NCBI GenBank assembly: GCA_900318445.1
Contig: ONKO01000012.1
Location: 1 to 64,000, forward strand
DNA: 64,000 nucleotides
DNA from: an uncultured Bacteroidales bacterium
GTDB lineage: Bacteria > Bacteroidota > Bacteroidia > Bacteroidales > UBA932
Direction of reading: 5' to 3'
Positions 9,516-20,485 of this stretch are shown piece by piece. Made by a program: the position numbers and the translations under genes. Below the pieces are notes generated by a model. It was not told the DNA's origin. It ran no database searches and saw only the letters and a list, made by a program, of their open reading frames with translations. Within the stretch, counting starts at the first letter, position 1, and every line of letters begins with the position of its first letter.

Positions 9516-11093
9516 ATGAAAACCATATATAAATTTATTCTTGCGGGATCCCTTTGCGTATCGGCCCTGTCCTCCTGCATCAAAGATTCTGTCAACCAGG
9601 ATCCGAACAATCCGCCGGCAGTCCCTTCCAACATGCTCATGTCCGGCGCAGAGAAATGGGTTGTGGACAATGTCTATGACGTATGGTTCAGCGGCCGTCA
9701 GTGCCTGCCCTATGCTCAGTACTGGTGCCAGCGCAACTATACGGAGGAAGACCGCTATCAGATTCGTGAAAGCACGAACAACAGCTACTTCAATTACCTG
9801 TACATGGGTGTTGCCAACCTCATCCAGGTAGAAAAGGAGAATATCGATCCGGCTACGGCTCCCGGTAATTCGGCCTATGGTGCCAATGCCAACCAGATTG
9901 CCGCCGCCAAAATCCTGAAGGTGTGGCTGATGGATATCATCACCGACACCTGGGGCAGCGTCCCTTACACGGACGTGGCAAAACTCGCCTCCGAGGATGT
10001 GTATTATTGCAAGTACGACGACCAGAAGGAACTCTACGGCACCCTCATCAGCGAACTGGATGCTGCCGTTGACATGATTGACGAGTCCGAGCCCGCCTTC
10101 ACTTCCGGTGACATCATCTACGGCGGTGACGCTTCCCAGTGGAAGAAATTCGGCAACTCCCTCAAGTGCCGCCTGGCCATCCACATGTCCAAGGTGGATC
10201 CTTCCTGGAAGAGCCTGATTGCCGAGGCTGTGGCCAGCGGTGTATTCGAGGGCAATGAAGATGCCGCCACGTACCAGTATTCCGCTTCCGGTACCGACTA
10301 CTGCAAACTGTATGAAGGTTTCTATGTGGACGGCCGTAACGACTTCACCATCACTAAGCCCTTTGCCAACCTGCTGATGGGTGTGGCCGATAACCTCAAC
10401 GGAAAGTCCCACCCCTGGGAAGGCACCCGCGATCCCCGCGCCGACATTTTCTCCCCGGGCGTGACCAAGGGCGTTCCTTACGGTGCTCCCAGCATCTACT
10501 CGGCCAAACTCCGCGCCGGCACTCCCAACTGGTATAGCACGCAGCCCGGTCACCTGAATCCCGACTTCAAGATTCCGCTGATGACCTATGCCGAGCTCCA
10601 GTTCATCCTCTCCGAATACAAAGGCTTCTCCGACGCTGAGTTCAAGGCCGGTATCGAGGCTTCCATCGACTATTGGGCCGATGCTTATGGCACCAGCGCA
10701 GACGCTTCCGAAGTGGCCGATTACATTGCCGCCGTCGGCGCTGCGACTGCAGAAAAAGTGGCCGTCCAGAAGTACATCGACCTGTGGCTCAACGGTACCG
10801 AAGCCTGGACCGAGATTCGTCGTACCGGTTATCCCGAGCAGGTCCTTCGCCCTGGCGAATACACCTGCGAGGATCCCAACGATGCATCGGCCGAACCCGT
10901 CAAGTTCACCGCCCTGTCCGAGGTGAAGGGTGACATCATCGCCCGCGTGAAGTATCCTACCAACGAGAGCACGCTCAACGGCGAAAACTGGAAGGCTGCC
11001 GTGGCAAAACTCCAGGATGGAACCAACAATTACTACAGCAAGATGTTCTGGGATGTCCGTACCTCTACTTATGACCATCCGGCCAATAAGTAA
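9516..11093 (+). CDS. SusD/RagB-like lipoprotein (SusD-like_2 type)
   Basis: The 525-residue protein starts with a lipoprotein signal (lipobox LSSC). It has the SusD-like_2 pattern: DPNNPPAVPSNMLMSGAEKW near the N-terminus, then IAAAKILKVWLMDIITDTWG, VPYTDVAKL, and ALTEAWTEIRRTGYP-type wording near the C-terminus (here GTEAWTEIRRTGYP). Such proteins bind the ligand on the cell surface for the adjacent SusC. It lies 15 bases after the frameshifted susC. No enzyme genes follow, so the substrate is unknown. Confidence 0.92.
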   Translation: MKTIYKFILAGSLCVSALSSCIKDSVNQDPNNPPAVPSNMLMSGAEKWVVDNVYDVWFSGRQCLPYAQYWCQRNYTEEDRYQIRESTNNSYFNYLYMGVANLIQVEKENIDPATAPGNSAYGANANQIAAAKILKVWLMDIITDTWGSVPYTDVAKLASEDVYYCKYDDQKELYGTLISELDAAVDMIDESEPAFTSGDIIYGGDASQWKKFGNSLKCRLAIHMSKVDPSWKSLIAEAVASGVFEGNEDAATYQYSASGTDYCKLYEGFYVDGRNDFTITKPFANLLMGVADNLNGKSHPWEGTRDPRADIFSPGVTKGVPYGAPSIYSAKLRAGTPNWYSTQPGHLNPDFKIPLMTYAELQFILSEYKGFSDAEFKAGIEASIDYWADAYGTSADASEVADYIAAVGAATAEKVAVQKYIDLWLNGTEAWTEIRRTGYPEQVLRPGEYTCEDPNDASAEPVKFTALSEVKGDIIARVKYPTNESTLNGENWKAAVAKLQDGTNNYYSKMFWDVRTSTYDHPANK

Positions 11094-11095
11094 AA

Positions 11096-11126
11096 TTGCC
11101 AAAGTTTAAAAAAATTCGTAAATTTG
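11096..11126 (+). promoter_or_regulatory. eno promoter
   Basis: TAAATTTG at 11119-11126 matches the -7 element TAnnTTTG. TTG at 11096-11098 lies 20 bases upstream as a partial -33 element. The ATG of eno is 44 bases downstream. Confidence 0.55.
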
Positions 11127-11140
11127 CGCCGCTCAATTAG

Positions 11141-12465
<1,325 letters not shown>

Positions 12466-12488
<23 letters not shown>

Positions 12489-14823
12489 GTACATGGCTGC
12501 GGCCCTTGTGGCTGTGGCCTGTACCGTGGAAGAACCCACAGTTAAGCAGGCTCCGAAATCTTCGGAGCCTGTTTTGCCTATTCCTGCATCCGTCAACATT
12601 CAGTTTGACGACAACCTCATCGGCCTCATTGAAGAGGATCTTGCCTCCGGCGGCGTTGAGACCAAATCGGCTTCCCTGAATGCCGTGCTGGAGGAGCTGG
12701 GCATCGACCATCTGGAGCGCATCTTCCCGGACGCCGGAGAATACGAAGCCCGCAGCCGCAAGATGGGGCTGCACCGGTTCTATACGGCGGTCCTTAAGGA
12801 AGGAACGCCCGCTACCAAGGCAGCCGTCTCCCTTGCCGATGTCCCGGGCATCGTGAGTGTCACGCCGTCCCGCCCCATCCGGAAAAGGGCTTTCAATGAC
12901 CCCTACTTCTCCAAGCAGTGGCATCTGAAGAACAACCGTACCGCCGGGGGCGATATCAATGTCGAGGGCGTGTGGAGTAACTACACCACCGGTAACCGGG
13001 ATGTGGTTGTGTGCGTGGTGGATGAGCCGGTGGATGCCAGCCATGAAGACCTGTCTGCCAACTTGTGGAAGGACGCCCAGGGCCATACGGGCTATAACTA
13101 TGCCCGCAAAAGCTACAGTTTGTCCATCCGCGATGCGGATACCGGCCACGGAACCCATGTGGCGGGAACCATTGCTGCCGTGAACAATAACGGGAAAGGC
13201 GTGTGCGGCATTGCCGGCGGAGATGCTTTGAAGGGCATTCCCGGCGTGCGCATCATGTCCCATGCCATCTTTTCCGGAAACCAGCAGGCAGACGACGCTC
13301 AAACATACCGGGCTATCAAGGAAGGCGCCGACAAAGGCGCTGTCATCTCCCAGAACAGCTGGGGATACCGTGCCGATGATTGCCTGGGGGAAGACGAAGG
13401 TAAGGATGTCTCTGCCGCCGAACTGGCCGAATACAAATCCTGGGATTACGACCCGGCGATGGCTGCTGCTATCAAGTATTTTGTGACGTATGCCGGTTGT
13501 GATGCCAATGGCAACCAGCGGGAAGATGCTCCCATGAAGGGAGGTCTTGTTTTCTTTGCAGGCGGCAACGAGAACATTCCTTACGATTATATTAGTTCTA
13601 ATGATCCCAATGTCATTGCGGTAGGAGCCTTTGGCTATAACGGTACCAAAGCATACTACTCGAATTATGGAGACTGGGTGGACATTGCCGCTCCTGGTGG
13701 TGGCACCACCAGAGAAACCAGCAAAGATGACGTAATCTGGAGTACGCTTCCCAAGTCTATCAATTCTACCGGTTATGGCGGCGATGATTGGATGGGAACA
13801 TCCATGGCAACGCCCCATGCCAGCGGCGTGGCGGCGCTTATCATTTCCTACTTCGGCGGCCCCGGCTTTACGGCGGAGAATGCCCGGGATATCCTGTTCT
13901 CGGGACTGGGCAGCACCGTCGGCGGCAGCAAGCCCATCGGCAAAAAGCTGAATGCACTGGCCTCGTTCCAGTATGGCGTGAAGCATTATCCGGCCGGCGG
14001 CGGTTCTTCTGTTTCCGAGCCTCCGGTGCTGGAACTGGATAAGACGGCCGTAACGGTGAAGGCGCACGAGGTGGTGGAGGTAGAATTCAAGGCCTACGAC
14101 CCCAACGGTGACTTCGTTACCTTAGACCTGGACACCAAGTCCAAAGCCATTTCCCTGGATCAGAGAGATCCTCCGTCCAAGCTGGTGGTTTCCGGATGGA
14201 AAGACCAGCCCGGTGTCCATGTGGCTACCCTTACGGCCAGTGACGGCCACCTCTCTACCAGCGCAAAATTGACGGTCACCCTCCTTCCCAACCATGCCCC
14301 CGAGTTGGTGGGAGAGGCTGGAAATATCTTCATGGAAGGTCAGCAGAAAGTAGGCTCTGTTTCCCTGGATAAGCTTTTCCGCGATGAAGACGGAGAGACG
14401 CTTTCCTGCTGGGCCGAGCGTACCTCCGGCGATGCGTGTGTGAATGCCACCATTGACGGAGATCGCGTTCTCATTACGCCCATCGGCTATGGCTGCGCCA
14501 CCGTCACCGTGACGGCTACGGACTTCCTGGGGGAGGACGCCGAGGTTTCCTTCCGCGTGGCCGTGGTAGATCCCCGGCAACCGGTGCATGTTTCTCCCGA
14601 GGTGGCTTCCACGGAGGTTACCATCGGCATAGAAACGGAGGAGATGGTTTCCGTGAAACTGTCCCTGTATGCGTCGACGGGCGGTCTGGTGCTTGAGAAA
14701 ACGGCCGAAGCCAGCGCCTTCGACCCCATTGTGCTGGATGTCTCCGGGCTGGCTCCGGGCCGGTATACGGCTGTTCTGGAGTACGGCGGACAGAGCCGCC
14801 GCGTGCGGATTATCAAATACTAA
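12466..14823 (+). CDS. Subtilisin-family serine protease (S8) with Ig-like domains and T9SS-type C-terminus
   Basis: About 785 residues from ATG 12466, chosen because it gives a signal with positive N-region and lipobox VAVAC. The TTG at 12436 would lengthen it inside eno. A prodomain-like segment (about 50-140) precedes the S8 domain. Its triad is Asp186 (VVDEPVDASHEDL), His231 (GHGTHVAGT) and Ser446 (GTSMATPHASG), with the oxyanion-region GGNEN between. Cadherin/Ig-like beta domains follow (about 505-710). The last about 70 residues (KLSLYASTGGLVLEK, LDVSGLAPGRYTAVL, VRIIKY) resemble type A sorting domains of type IX secretion. It is thus probably an exported or surface protease. The start overlaps the restored end of eno by 23 bases. 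The end overlaps the convergent reductase gene by 4 bases. Confidence 0.85.
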
Positions 14824-16160
14824 AGCAGGTCCTGCTTGAGATTCTCGATATACCGGGCGATTCTTCGGAGTTGGCCCGGTATTGCTATACTCTGGGGGCA
14901 GTGGCTCAGACACTCGCCGCATGCGATGCAGTGATCGGCCTGGCGCACGGAGGGAACGGCGCGGTCGTAGCTCACGAGGTATGCCTTTTTGAGTTTGGCG
15001 TAATCCTTCTGTTCCTTGCTCTGGGCATAAGTGCCTTCCGTGACAGCGCGGTTGTAGTGCTGGAACGTTCCGGGGATGTCGATGCCCCAGGGGCAGGGCA
15101 TGCAGTATTTGCAGTCGGTGCAGTTCACCAGCGGATACTCCATCATCTGGGTAGCCATCTCTTCCAGGAATACGAGCTCTTCGTCCGTGAGGGGCTTGAA
15201 GTGGGTGAATGTCTTGATGTTGTCCACGAGCGGGTCCATGTTGGTCATGCCCGACAGGGTGCACAGTACGCGCGGGTAGGTGCCGCAGAAGCGGAAGGCC
15301 CAGGAGGCAATGCTCTTAAGGGGCTCGCGCTCTTTCATGTGGCGGGCGATGCTCTCCGGAACATTGGCCAGGCGGCCTCCGAGGAGCGGCTCCATGATTA
15401 CGATGGGGAGCCCGCGCTTGTCAAGCTCGGCGTACAGGTAATCGGCATTGACGTTGCGGATGCCGTCGGCGTGGGTCCAGTCCACATAATTCATTTCAAT
15501 CTGCACGAAGTCCCAGATCATTTCTCCGGAGTCAAAGAGTTCCATGAAATAGTCGAACTCGTGCTTGGCGCCGTGGAAGGAAAAGCCCAGGTTGCGGATG
15601 CGGCCGGCCTTCTTTTCCTCAAGGAGGAAGGGCAGGAGGCCGTTGTCCACGTAGCGCCGGTTGAAGGCGTCCTTGCCGCCGCGGCCAATCGAGTGCAGCA
15701 GGTAGTAGTCAAAATAGTCTGTCTTGAGCTGCTCGAAGGAGTCCTTGTACATTTTGATGGATGCTTCGGCCGATGCATCCCCGAAGTTGGATAGCTTGGT
15801 GGCAATGTAGTAGCTCTCGCGGGGATGGCGGCTGAGGGCGATGCCGGCCGCTTTCTCGCTCTGGCCCTGGAGGTAGGCGGGGGAGGTGTCAAAATAGTTG
15901 ATGCCGTGCTCGAGGGCATAGTCCACCATCTCGTTCACGGCTTCCTGGTCAATGACGTCCTTGCCGGCGGCGTCCTTCACCATGGGCCAGCGCATGCAGC
16001 CAAAGCCGATGAGGGATACCTTGTCCCCGTTTTTCGGGTTCTCGCGGTAGATCATCTGCTCCGGGCCTTCGTCCGCCCCGGCCGGCTGGGCTCCCTTGGG
16101 TGCGCAGGCTGCCGTCAGGGCCGCTGCGCCGCTTATCTTGATGAAATCTCTTCTTTTCAT
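14820..16160 (-). CDS. Aldo/keto reductase with Tat-type signal and two 4Fe-4S motifs
   Basis: 446 residues. The N-terminus MKRRDFIKISGAAALTAACA is a twin-arginine-like signal with a possible lipobox. An aldo/keto reductase barrel follows, with its tetrad visible: Asp and Tyr in NYFDTSPAY, Lys in YYIATKLS, His in YYLLHS. The C-terminal part carries two ferredoxin-type clusters, CTDCKYCMPCPWGIDIP and CIACGECLSHCPQS. This arrangement is known in predicted oxidoreductases of anaerobes. The substrate is unknown. The gene starts 2 bases after the polyferredoxin gene ends, so the two form an operon and may exchange electrons at the outer face of the inner membrane. That functional link is an inference. 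Confidence 0.88.
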   Translation of the reverse strand: MKRRDFIKISGAAALTAACAPKGAQPAGADEGPEQMIYRENPKNGDKVSLIGFGCMRWPMVKDAAGKDVIDQEAVNEMVDYALEHGINYFDTSPAYLQGQSEKAAGIALSRHPRESYYIATKLSNFGDASAEASIKMYKDSFEQLKTDYFDYYLLHSIGRGGKDAFNRRYVDNGLLPFLLEEKKAGRIRNLGFSFHGAKHEFDYFMELFDSGEMIWDFVQIEMNYVDWTHADGIRNVNADYLYAELDKRGLPIVIMEPLLGGRLANVPESIARHMKEREPLKSIASWAFRFCGTYPRVLCTLSGMTNMDPLVDNIKTFTHFKPLTDEELVFLEEMATQMMEYPLVNCTDCKYCMPCPWGIDIPGTFQHYNRAVTEGTYAQSKEQKDYAKLKKAYLVSYDRAVPSVRQADHCIACGECLSHCPQSIAIPGQLRRIARYIENLKQDLL

Positions 16161-16162
16161 GG

Positions 16163-17641
16163 CTACACGTGTTGATATTTACCGTTAACGGTAATGGCGC
16201 TGATGGGCCGCACTGGGCACAGATACTCGCAGGCGCCGCAGCCGGTGCACACTTCTTCGGCGATGGCGGGGATGCGGTTTTCTCCGTAAGCCACCAGTTT
16301 GATGGCGCCGGAGGGGCAGGCCTGGGAGCACTTGCCGCAGGCCGATTTTCCCGTAGCCGTAAGGCAGAGCTCCGGGTTCACCTGCGCGGTCCCTATGTGG
16401 TACTGCGTCTTTTCCTCGCGGGTGATCTTTTCGATGGCGCCGGCGGGGCACAGCTCGCTGCAGCGGGTGCACTCCGGACGGCAGAATCCCTTCTCGTAGC
16501 TCATCTGCGGCTGCATGAGGTGTTCCAGGTCTGTGGAGGGCCTGAGCACGTTGTTCGGGCATTCGGCTACGCACAGCTGGCAGCCGGTGCAGTGCCGATA
16601 GAAGTCTTTGACGCTTCTGGAGCCGGGAGGCGTGATCGGGACCTCGCGCTCCGGGGCCTGCTTGGGAAGCACGTGGGCAAAACCGCCGTCGGTCTTCTTG
16701 GCAATCTCCTGTGCGCGGGCTTCGACGCCCTTGAGGGCCGCGGCGCCAAGGGCTACCGCCGTTCCGGTCATGAAGGCGCGGCGGCCGTTATCGGCCTGGA
16801 CCGTTTCCTTTTTCTTTCCCCAGGCAAACCGGTACTTCAGCGCATCGAACTTGCACGCCCCGATGCAGTCGAAGCAGTCCACGCAGCGGGAATAGTCAAT
16901 CTGGGCCGATTCCTTGCCGATGGCAATGCAGGAGGCCTTGCAGTGATGCTCGCAGGCCTTGCAGTGCTTGCACTTTTCGGTGTCGATCACCGGGCGGAAC
17001 ATGGCAAAGCGGGAGAAGAAACTGAGGGTGGTGCCTACGGGGCAGATGTCGTTGCAGTAGGTGCGGCCGCCGCGGAAGGCGAGAGCGATGATAATGCCAA
17101 GCGTTACGAGGGCTATGATGAAGGTGGGAAGGCTGCGCATCCACACTTCCTTTTCATAGAAGGCATAGGAACCCACCCTCTCGGCGATGAGGGCCAGGAG
17201 GTTGTTGCCCCAGAGGTAGATGGGCTGCAGCAGTTCCTGCACCATGCGGCCATAAGCGCTGTAGGGGGCCAGAAAGGCCACTACCACCTGGATGCCGGCC
17301 ACAAGGCAGACGACAAAGAGCACCCAGACGCCGTAGCGCAGCCAGGGATGCTCCTTCTTGTGATGGTACGGCTGTCTCTTCCCCAGGGTGCCCAGGTGCG
17401 AAACGGCATCCTGGAACACGCCCAGCGGGCAAATGATGGAACAGTACACGCGGCCGAACACGAGGGTCAGGAGCACTAGGCCCACAATGACGCCCACGTT
17501 CAGTGCCAGCACCGCCGGCAGGAATTGAATTTTGGCCATCCAGCCCAGATAGTGATGCAGCACGCCGGTAAAATCCAGAAGGAGAAGCGTAATCCCCACC
17601 CAGAAAACCACGGCAAGAGCCACTCTAAGTTTTTTGAGCAT
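16163..17641 (-). CDS. Membrane polyferredoxin (NapH/CcoG-like) fused to periplasmic-type ferredoxin modules
   Basis: 492 residues from ATG 17641. A TTG two codons upstream is less likely. About four membrane spans are visible in the first 200 residues. CSIICPLGVFQD and CNDICPVGT are the paired motifs of NapH-type 4Fe-4S membrane proteins. They are followed by CKHCKACEHHCKASC and CVDCFDCIGAC. In mid-protein GRRAFMTGTAVALGAAALKG looks like a Tat-type or membrane segment. After it come four more cysteine clusters (CTGCQLCVAECP, CRPECTRCSELCP, CGKCSQACP, CTGCGACEYLCP). The protein probably carries electrons across or along the inner membrane to an exported acceptor. The downstream Tat-type reductase is the obvious candidate partner. 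Confidence 0.82.
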   Translation of the reverse strand: MLKKLRVALAVVFWVGITLLLLDFTGVLHHYLGWMAKIQFLPAVLALNVGVIVGLVLLTLVFGRVYCSIICPLGVFQDAVSHLGTLGKRQPYHHKKEHPWLRYGVWVLFVVCLVAGIQVVVAFLAPYSAYGRMVQELLQPIYLWGNNLLALIAERVGSYAFYEKEVWMRSLPTFIIALVTLGIIIALAFRGGRTYCNDICPVGTTLSFFSRFAMFRPVIDTEKCKHCKACEHHCKASCIAIGKESAQIDYSRCVDCFDCIGACKFDALKYRFAWGKKKETVQADNGRRAFMTGTAVALGAAALKGVEARAQEIAKKTDGGFAHVLPKQAPEREVPITPPGSRSVKDFYRHCTGCQLCVAECPNNVLRPSTDLEHLMQPQMSYEKGFCRPECTRCSELCPAGAIEKITREEKTQYHIGTAQVNPELCLTATGKSACGKCSQACPSGAIKLVAYGENRIPAIAEEVCTGCGACEYLCPVRPISAITVNGKYQHV

Positions 17642-17719
17642 AATCAAAAGAGAAACATTTGTGCTACAAACTTACTAATAATTTCCCAAACTGTGCAGAT
17701 GTGAAAATGCTAAAATGGA

Positions 17720-17806
17720 ACCTATAACGCGTTTTCCTGGGAGAAGTGCGTTATAGGTCTCGGTTGAGGAGGACGTATAACGCGTTTTCCCGGCAAAAAC
17801 GCGTTA
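17720..17806. repeat. Paired ATAACGC hairpins upstream of frr
   Basis: Two hairpins of one intergenic family. ACCTATAACGC at 17720-17730 pairs with GCGTTATAGGT at 17748-17758. TAACGCGTTTT at 17778-17788 pairs with AAAACGCGTTA ending at 17806. Further members lie at 24531-24614, 31592-31621 and 32713-32796. Otherwise the 17648-17919 gap holds only the frr promoter. Confidence 0.85.
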
Positions 17807-17888
17807 CTCGTCCGGGGGAGGATGCTGGCAATTGGCGTCAAGGCGTCGGAAACATGGTTGTCACCGTATGAGAGAACAAAAAAATTAC

Positions 17889-17896
17889 TATCTTTG
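17889..17896 (+). promoter_or_regulatory. frr promoter -7 element
   Basis: TATCTTTG matches TAnnTTTG and lies 23 bases before the frr ATG. No clear -33 TTTG is seen at the usual distance. Confidence 0.5.
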
Positions 17897-17919
17897 CAAA
17901 TACGCAAATTAGAATATTT

Positions 17920-18486
17920 ATGTTACCTCAAGCCAAAGAAATCGTTGACGCCCAGGCTGCCAAGATGCAGGGCGCAGTGGAATATCTGGAAGAAGACCTC
18001 AAGAACTACCGTGTAGGCAAGGCTTCCCCCACCATCCTCAATCCTGTTGTAGTAGACTACTACGGAACGCCCACTCCCATCAACCAGGTAGCTTCCGTTA
18101 CCACGCCGGATGCCAAGACCATCGCCATCCAGCCTTGGGAGCGTTCCCTCATCGCCAAGATCGAGAAGGCCATCCTGGATGCCAACGTTGGCCTCACCCC
18201 TTCCAACAACGGAGAGATTATCCGCTGCATGGTTCCCCCGCTCACGGAGGAGCGCCGCAAGGAACTCATCAAGAAGGCCAAGGCTCAGGGCGAGACTTCC
18301 AAGGTAACCATCCGCAACGCCCGTCGTGACGGTATCGAACTCCTCAAGAAGGCCCAGAAGAACGACGGCCTCTCCGAGGACGGCGAGAAGGAAGGCGAGG
18401 ACGAGCTCCAGAAGGTCACGGACAAGTACGTAAAGAAGGTGGACGAACTCATCGCCGCCAAGGAGAAGGATATTCTCACCGTTTAA
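17920..18486 (+). CDS. frr: Ribosome recycling factor
   Basis: 188 residues, the normal length. The protein releases ribosomes from mRNA after termination together with EF-G. Family strings are KASPTILNPVVVDYYGTPTP, IAIQPWERSLI, ILDANVGLTPSNNG, PPLTEERRKELIKKAK, NARRDGIELLKK and LQKVTDKYVKKVDELIAAKE. The start ATG at 17920 gives the standard N-terminus. It leads into the aromatic amino acid operon with an 11-base gap, so some read-through is likely. Confidence 0.96.
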   Translation: MLPQAKEIVDAQAAKMQGAVEYLEEDLKNYRVGKASPTILNPVVVDYYGTPTPINQVASVTTPDAKTIAIQPWERSLIAKIEKAILDANVGLTPSNNGEIIRCMVPPLTEERRKELIKKAKAQGETSKVTIRNARRDGIELLKKAQKNDGLSEDGEKEGEDELQKVTDKYVKKVDELIAAKEKDILTV

Positions 18487-18497
18487 GGCCCTTTCGC

Positions 18498-19316
18498 ATG
18501 CGCGTCGCCATACAAGGATTCAAGGGCTGCTTTCATGAACAGGCAGCCCGTCTTTTTTATGATGCACCCCTGGATATCCTGGAATGCAATACCTTCGAGG
18601 ACCTGTACCGGGCCCTGGATGAAGGCAAGGCAGACGCTGCTGTGATGGCTATCGAGAATACCGTGAGCGGAGGACTGCTTCACAACTTTGAGCTGCTCCG
18701 CACCCGCAACCGCAAGGTGAAGGGAGAGGTTTACATCCAGATCGGCCAGAACCTGATGGCCCTTTCGGGACAGCGCCTCCAGGACATCCGCGAAGTGCGC
18801 ACGCACTACATGGCCATCAACCAGACACGTCCCTGGTTTGAATCCAATGCCCCCTGGATCCGTCTCATCGAGAGTGAAGACACGGCCAAGAGTGCCCGCG
18901 ACATTGCCCTCGCCGGTGAAAAAGGCGTGGGTGCCGTGGCCGGAGAACTGGCTGCACAGCTCTACGGGCTGGACATTCTGGCCCCGCACATTGAGACTTA
19001 TAGGCAAAACTTCACACGATTCCTGGTTATGGACGAGGGACTCAAGGTCCCTGAAAAGGAGATAGACAAGGCGCTTCTGTGCTTTACGCTGCCGCATAAG
19101 CCCGGCTCACTGGCCCAGATCCTCACCATCCTGTCTTTCTACGAGATGAACCTTACGCGTATCCAGTCACTGCCCATTCCCGGCAGGCAGTGGCAGTATT
19201 TCTTCTATGCCGACATCAAGTTTTCTTCCCCGGAGCGCTATCGCCAGGCCCTTTCGGCCGTGCGGCCGCTCATCGAAGACTTACATATTTTAGGTGAATA
19301 TAAATCTGCATTATGA
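18498..19316 (+). CDS. pheA: Prephenate dehydratase with ACT domain
   Basis: 272 residues. It converts prephenate to phenylpyruvate in phenylalanine synthesis. The catalytic domain (1-180) shows IQGFKGCFHEQAA, AVMAIENTVSGG and the substrate motif NFTRFLV. The C-terminal ACT domain (about 190-270) has HKPGSLAQIL. Where many PheA proteins have the phenylalanine-binding ESRP, this one reads LTRIQSLP, so feedback sensing may differ. I cannot tell whether this is usual in the order. There is no fused chorismate mutase; that activity is in the DAHP synthase gene downstream. It overlaps the aminotransferase by 4 bases. Confidence 0.94.
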   Translation: MRVAIQGFKGCFHEQAARLFYDAPLDILECNTFEDLYRALDEGKADAAVMAIENTVSGGLLHNFELLRTRNRKVKGEVYIQIGQNLMALSGQRLQDIREVRTHYMAINQTRPWFESNAPWIRLIESEDTAKSARDIALAGEKGVGAVAGELAAQLYGLDILAPHIETYRQNFTRFLVMDEGLKVPEKEIDKALLCFTLPHKPGSLAQILTILSFYEMNLTRIQSLPIPGRQWQYFFYADIKFSSPERYRQALSAVRPLIEDLHILGEYKSAL

Positions 19317-20485
19317 TCATCGAACCAGCAAAACGAACGCTCTCCGTAAAGGAGTACTACTTCTCCATCAAGAACAAGGAAATCGCTCGCCTTACGGCAG
19401 AGCGTGTCGCCAGGGGTGAGGACCCGGTCATCAACCTGGGTATCGGCTCTCCCGACGGCTCTCCTTCTCCCGAGGCCATTGAGGCCCTGGCCCAGTGCGC
19501 GCACCGCACCGGTGTACACGGCTATCAGAGCTATGTGGGCATCCCCGAACTCCGTCATGCCATTGCTGCCTGGTACGAGCGCTGGTATGGCGTGCAGCTG
19601 GACCCCGCCAGTGAGATCCAGCCGCTCATGGGTTCCAAGGAAGGCATCCTCCTCCTTTCCCTCACCTTCCTCAACAAGGGTGACAAGGTGCTGGTTCCCA
19701 ACCCGGGCTATCCCACTTACACATCGGCAACCCTCATGTGCGAGGCGGAGGTAGTGAAGTACGACCTTCTGGAAGAGAACGGCTGGTACCCGGACTTCGA
19801 CCAGCTGGAGTCCATGGACCTCAGCGGGGTCAAGCTCATGTGGGCCAACTATCCCAACATGCCCACCGGAGCACCTGCACGCAGGGATGTGTTTGAGAAA
19901 CTGGTAGCCTTCGCCCGCAAGCACGGCATCCTTCTCATCAACGACAACCCTTACGGATTCGTGCTCAATGAGCCCCAGTCCATCCTCACCGTTCCCGGCG
20001 CCCGCGAGGTGTGCATGGAGATGAACTCCCTGTCCAAGAGCCACAACATGGCCGGCTGGCGTGTGGGTATGCTGGTGGGTGACGCTGCCGTTATCAAGGA
20101 AGTGCTCAAAGTAAAGTCCCAGATGGATTCCGGCATGTTCCGCGGCATCCAGGAGGCTGCCGTAGTGGCCCTCAACTCCGGCAAGGAGTGGTACGATGAG
20201 CTCAATAAAGAATATGCCAAGCGCCGCGAAGTGGCCTGCAAGATCATGGACGTGCTGGGCTGCCAGTATGACAATAACGCCGGCGGCCTGTACGTATGGG
20301 GTCGTGTCCCTTCCGGAGAGGCCGTGGACTGGAGCGACAAGTTCCTCTACGAGGCCGGTGTGTTCCTTACCCCCGGTTTTATCTTCGGCAGCAACGGCGC
20401 CAAGTACCTGCGCATCTCCCTTTGCGCCAATGTACCCACGCTTACGAAGGCTCTCGAGAAAATCAAAGCAGCGTGCGCACAGTAG
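19313..20485 (+). CDS. Class I/II pyridoxal-phosphate aminotransferase (aromatic pathway)
   Basis: 390 residues with fold type I aminotransferase features. These are VINLGIGSPDGSPSPEAIEA near the start, GSKEGILLLSLTFLNKGDKVLVP, NPGYPTY, WANYPNMPTGAPA, and the PLP lysine in SLSKSHNMAGWRVG (Lys242). It resembles the LL-diaminopimelate or aspartate aminotransferase group. Its position between pheA and tyrA, overlapping both, argues for transamination of phenylpyruvate and hydroxyphenylpyruvate to phenylalanine and tyrosine. That specificity is inferred from context. Confidence 0.88.
   Translation: MIIEPAKRTLSVKEYYFSIKNKEIARLTAERVARGEDPVINLGIGSPDGSPSPEAIEALAQCAHRTGVHGYQSYVGIPELRHAIAAWYERWYGVQLDPASEIQPLMGSKEGILLLSLTFLNKGDKVLVPNPGYPTYTSATLMCEAEVVKYDLLEENGWYPDFDQLESMDLSGVKLMWANYPNMPTGAPARRDVFEKLVAFARKHGILLINDNPYGFVLNEPQSILTVPGAREVCMEMNSLSKSHNMAGWRVGMLVGDAAVIKEVLKVKSQMDSGMFRGIQEAAVVALNSGKEWYDELNKEYAKRREVACKIMDVLGCQYDNNAGGLYVWGRVPSGEAVDWSDKFLYEAGVFLTPGFIFGSNGAKYLRISLCANVPTLTKALEKIKAACAQ

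Noticed and set aside
6480-11102. Very long open frame on the minus strand opposite susC2 and susD2 (similar ones at 1413-4121 and 34685-39037)
   Set aside because: These frames are open because the plus-strand genes rarely use codons whose complement is a stop. The translations are low-complexity and match no family, while the plus strand encodes clear SusC/SusD proteins.
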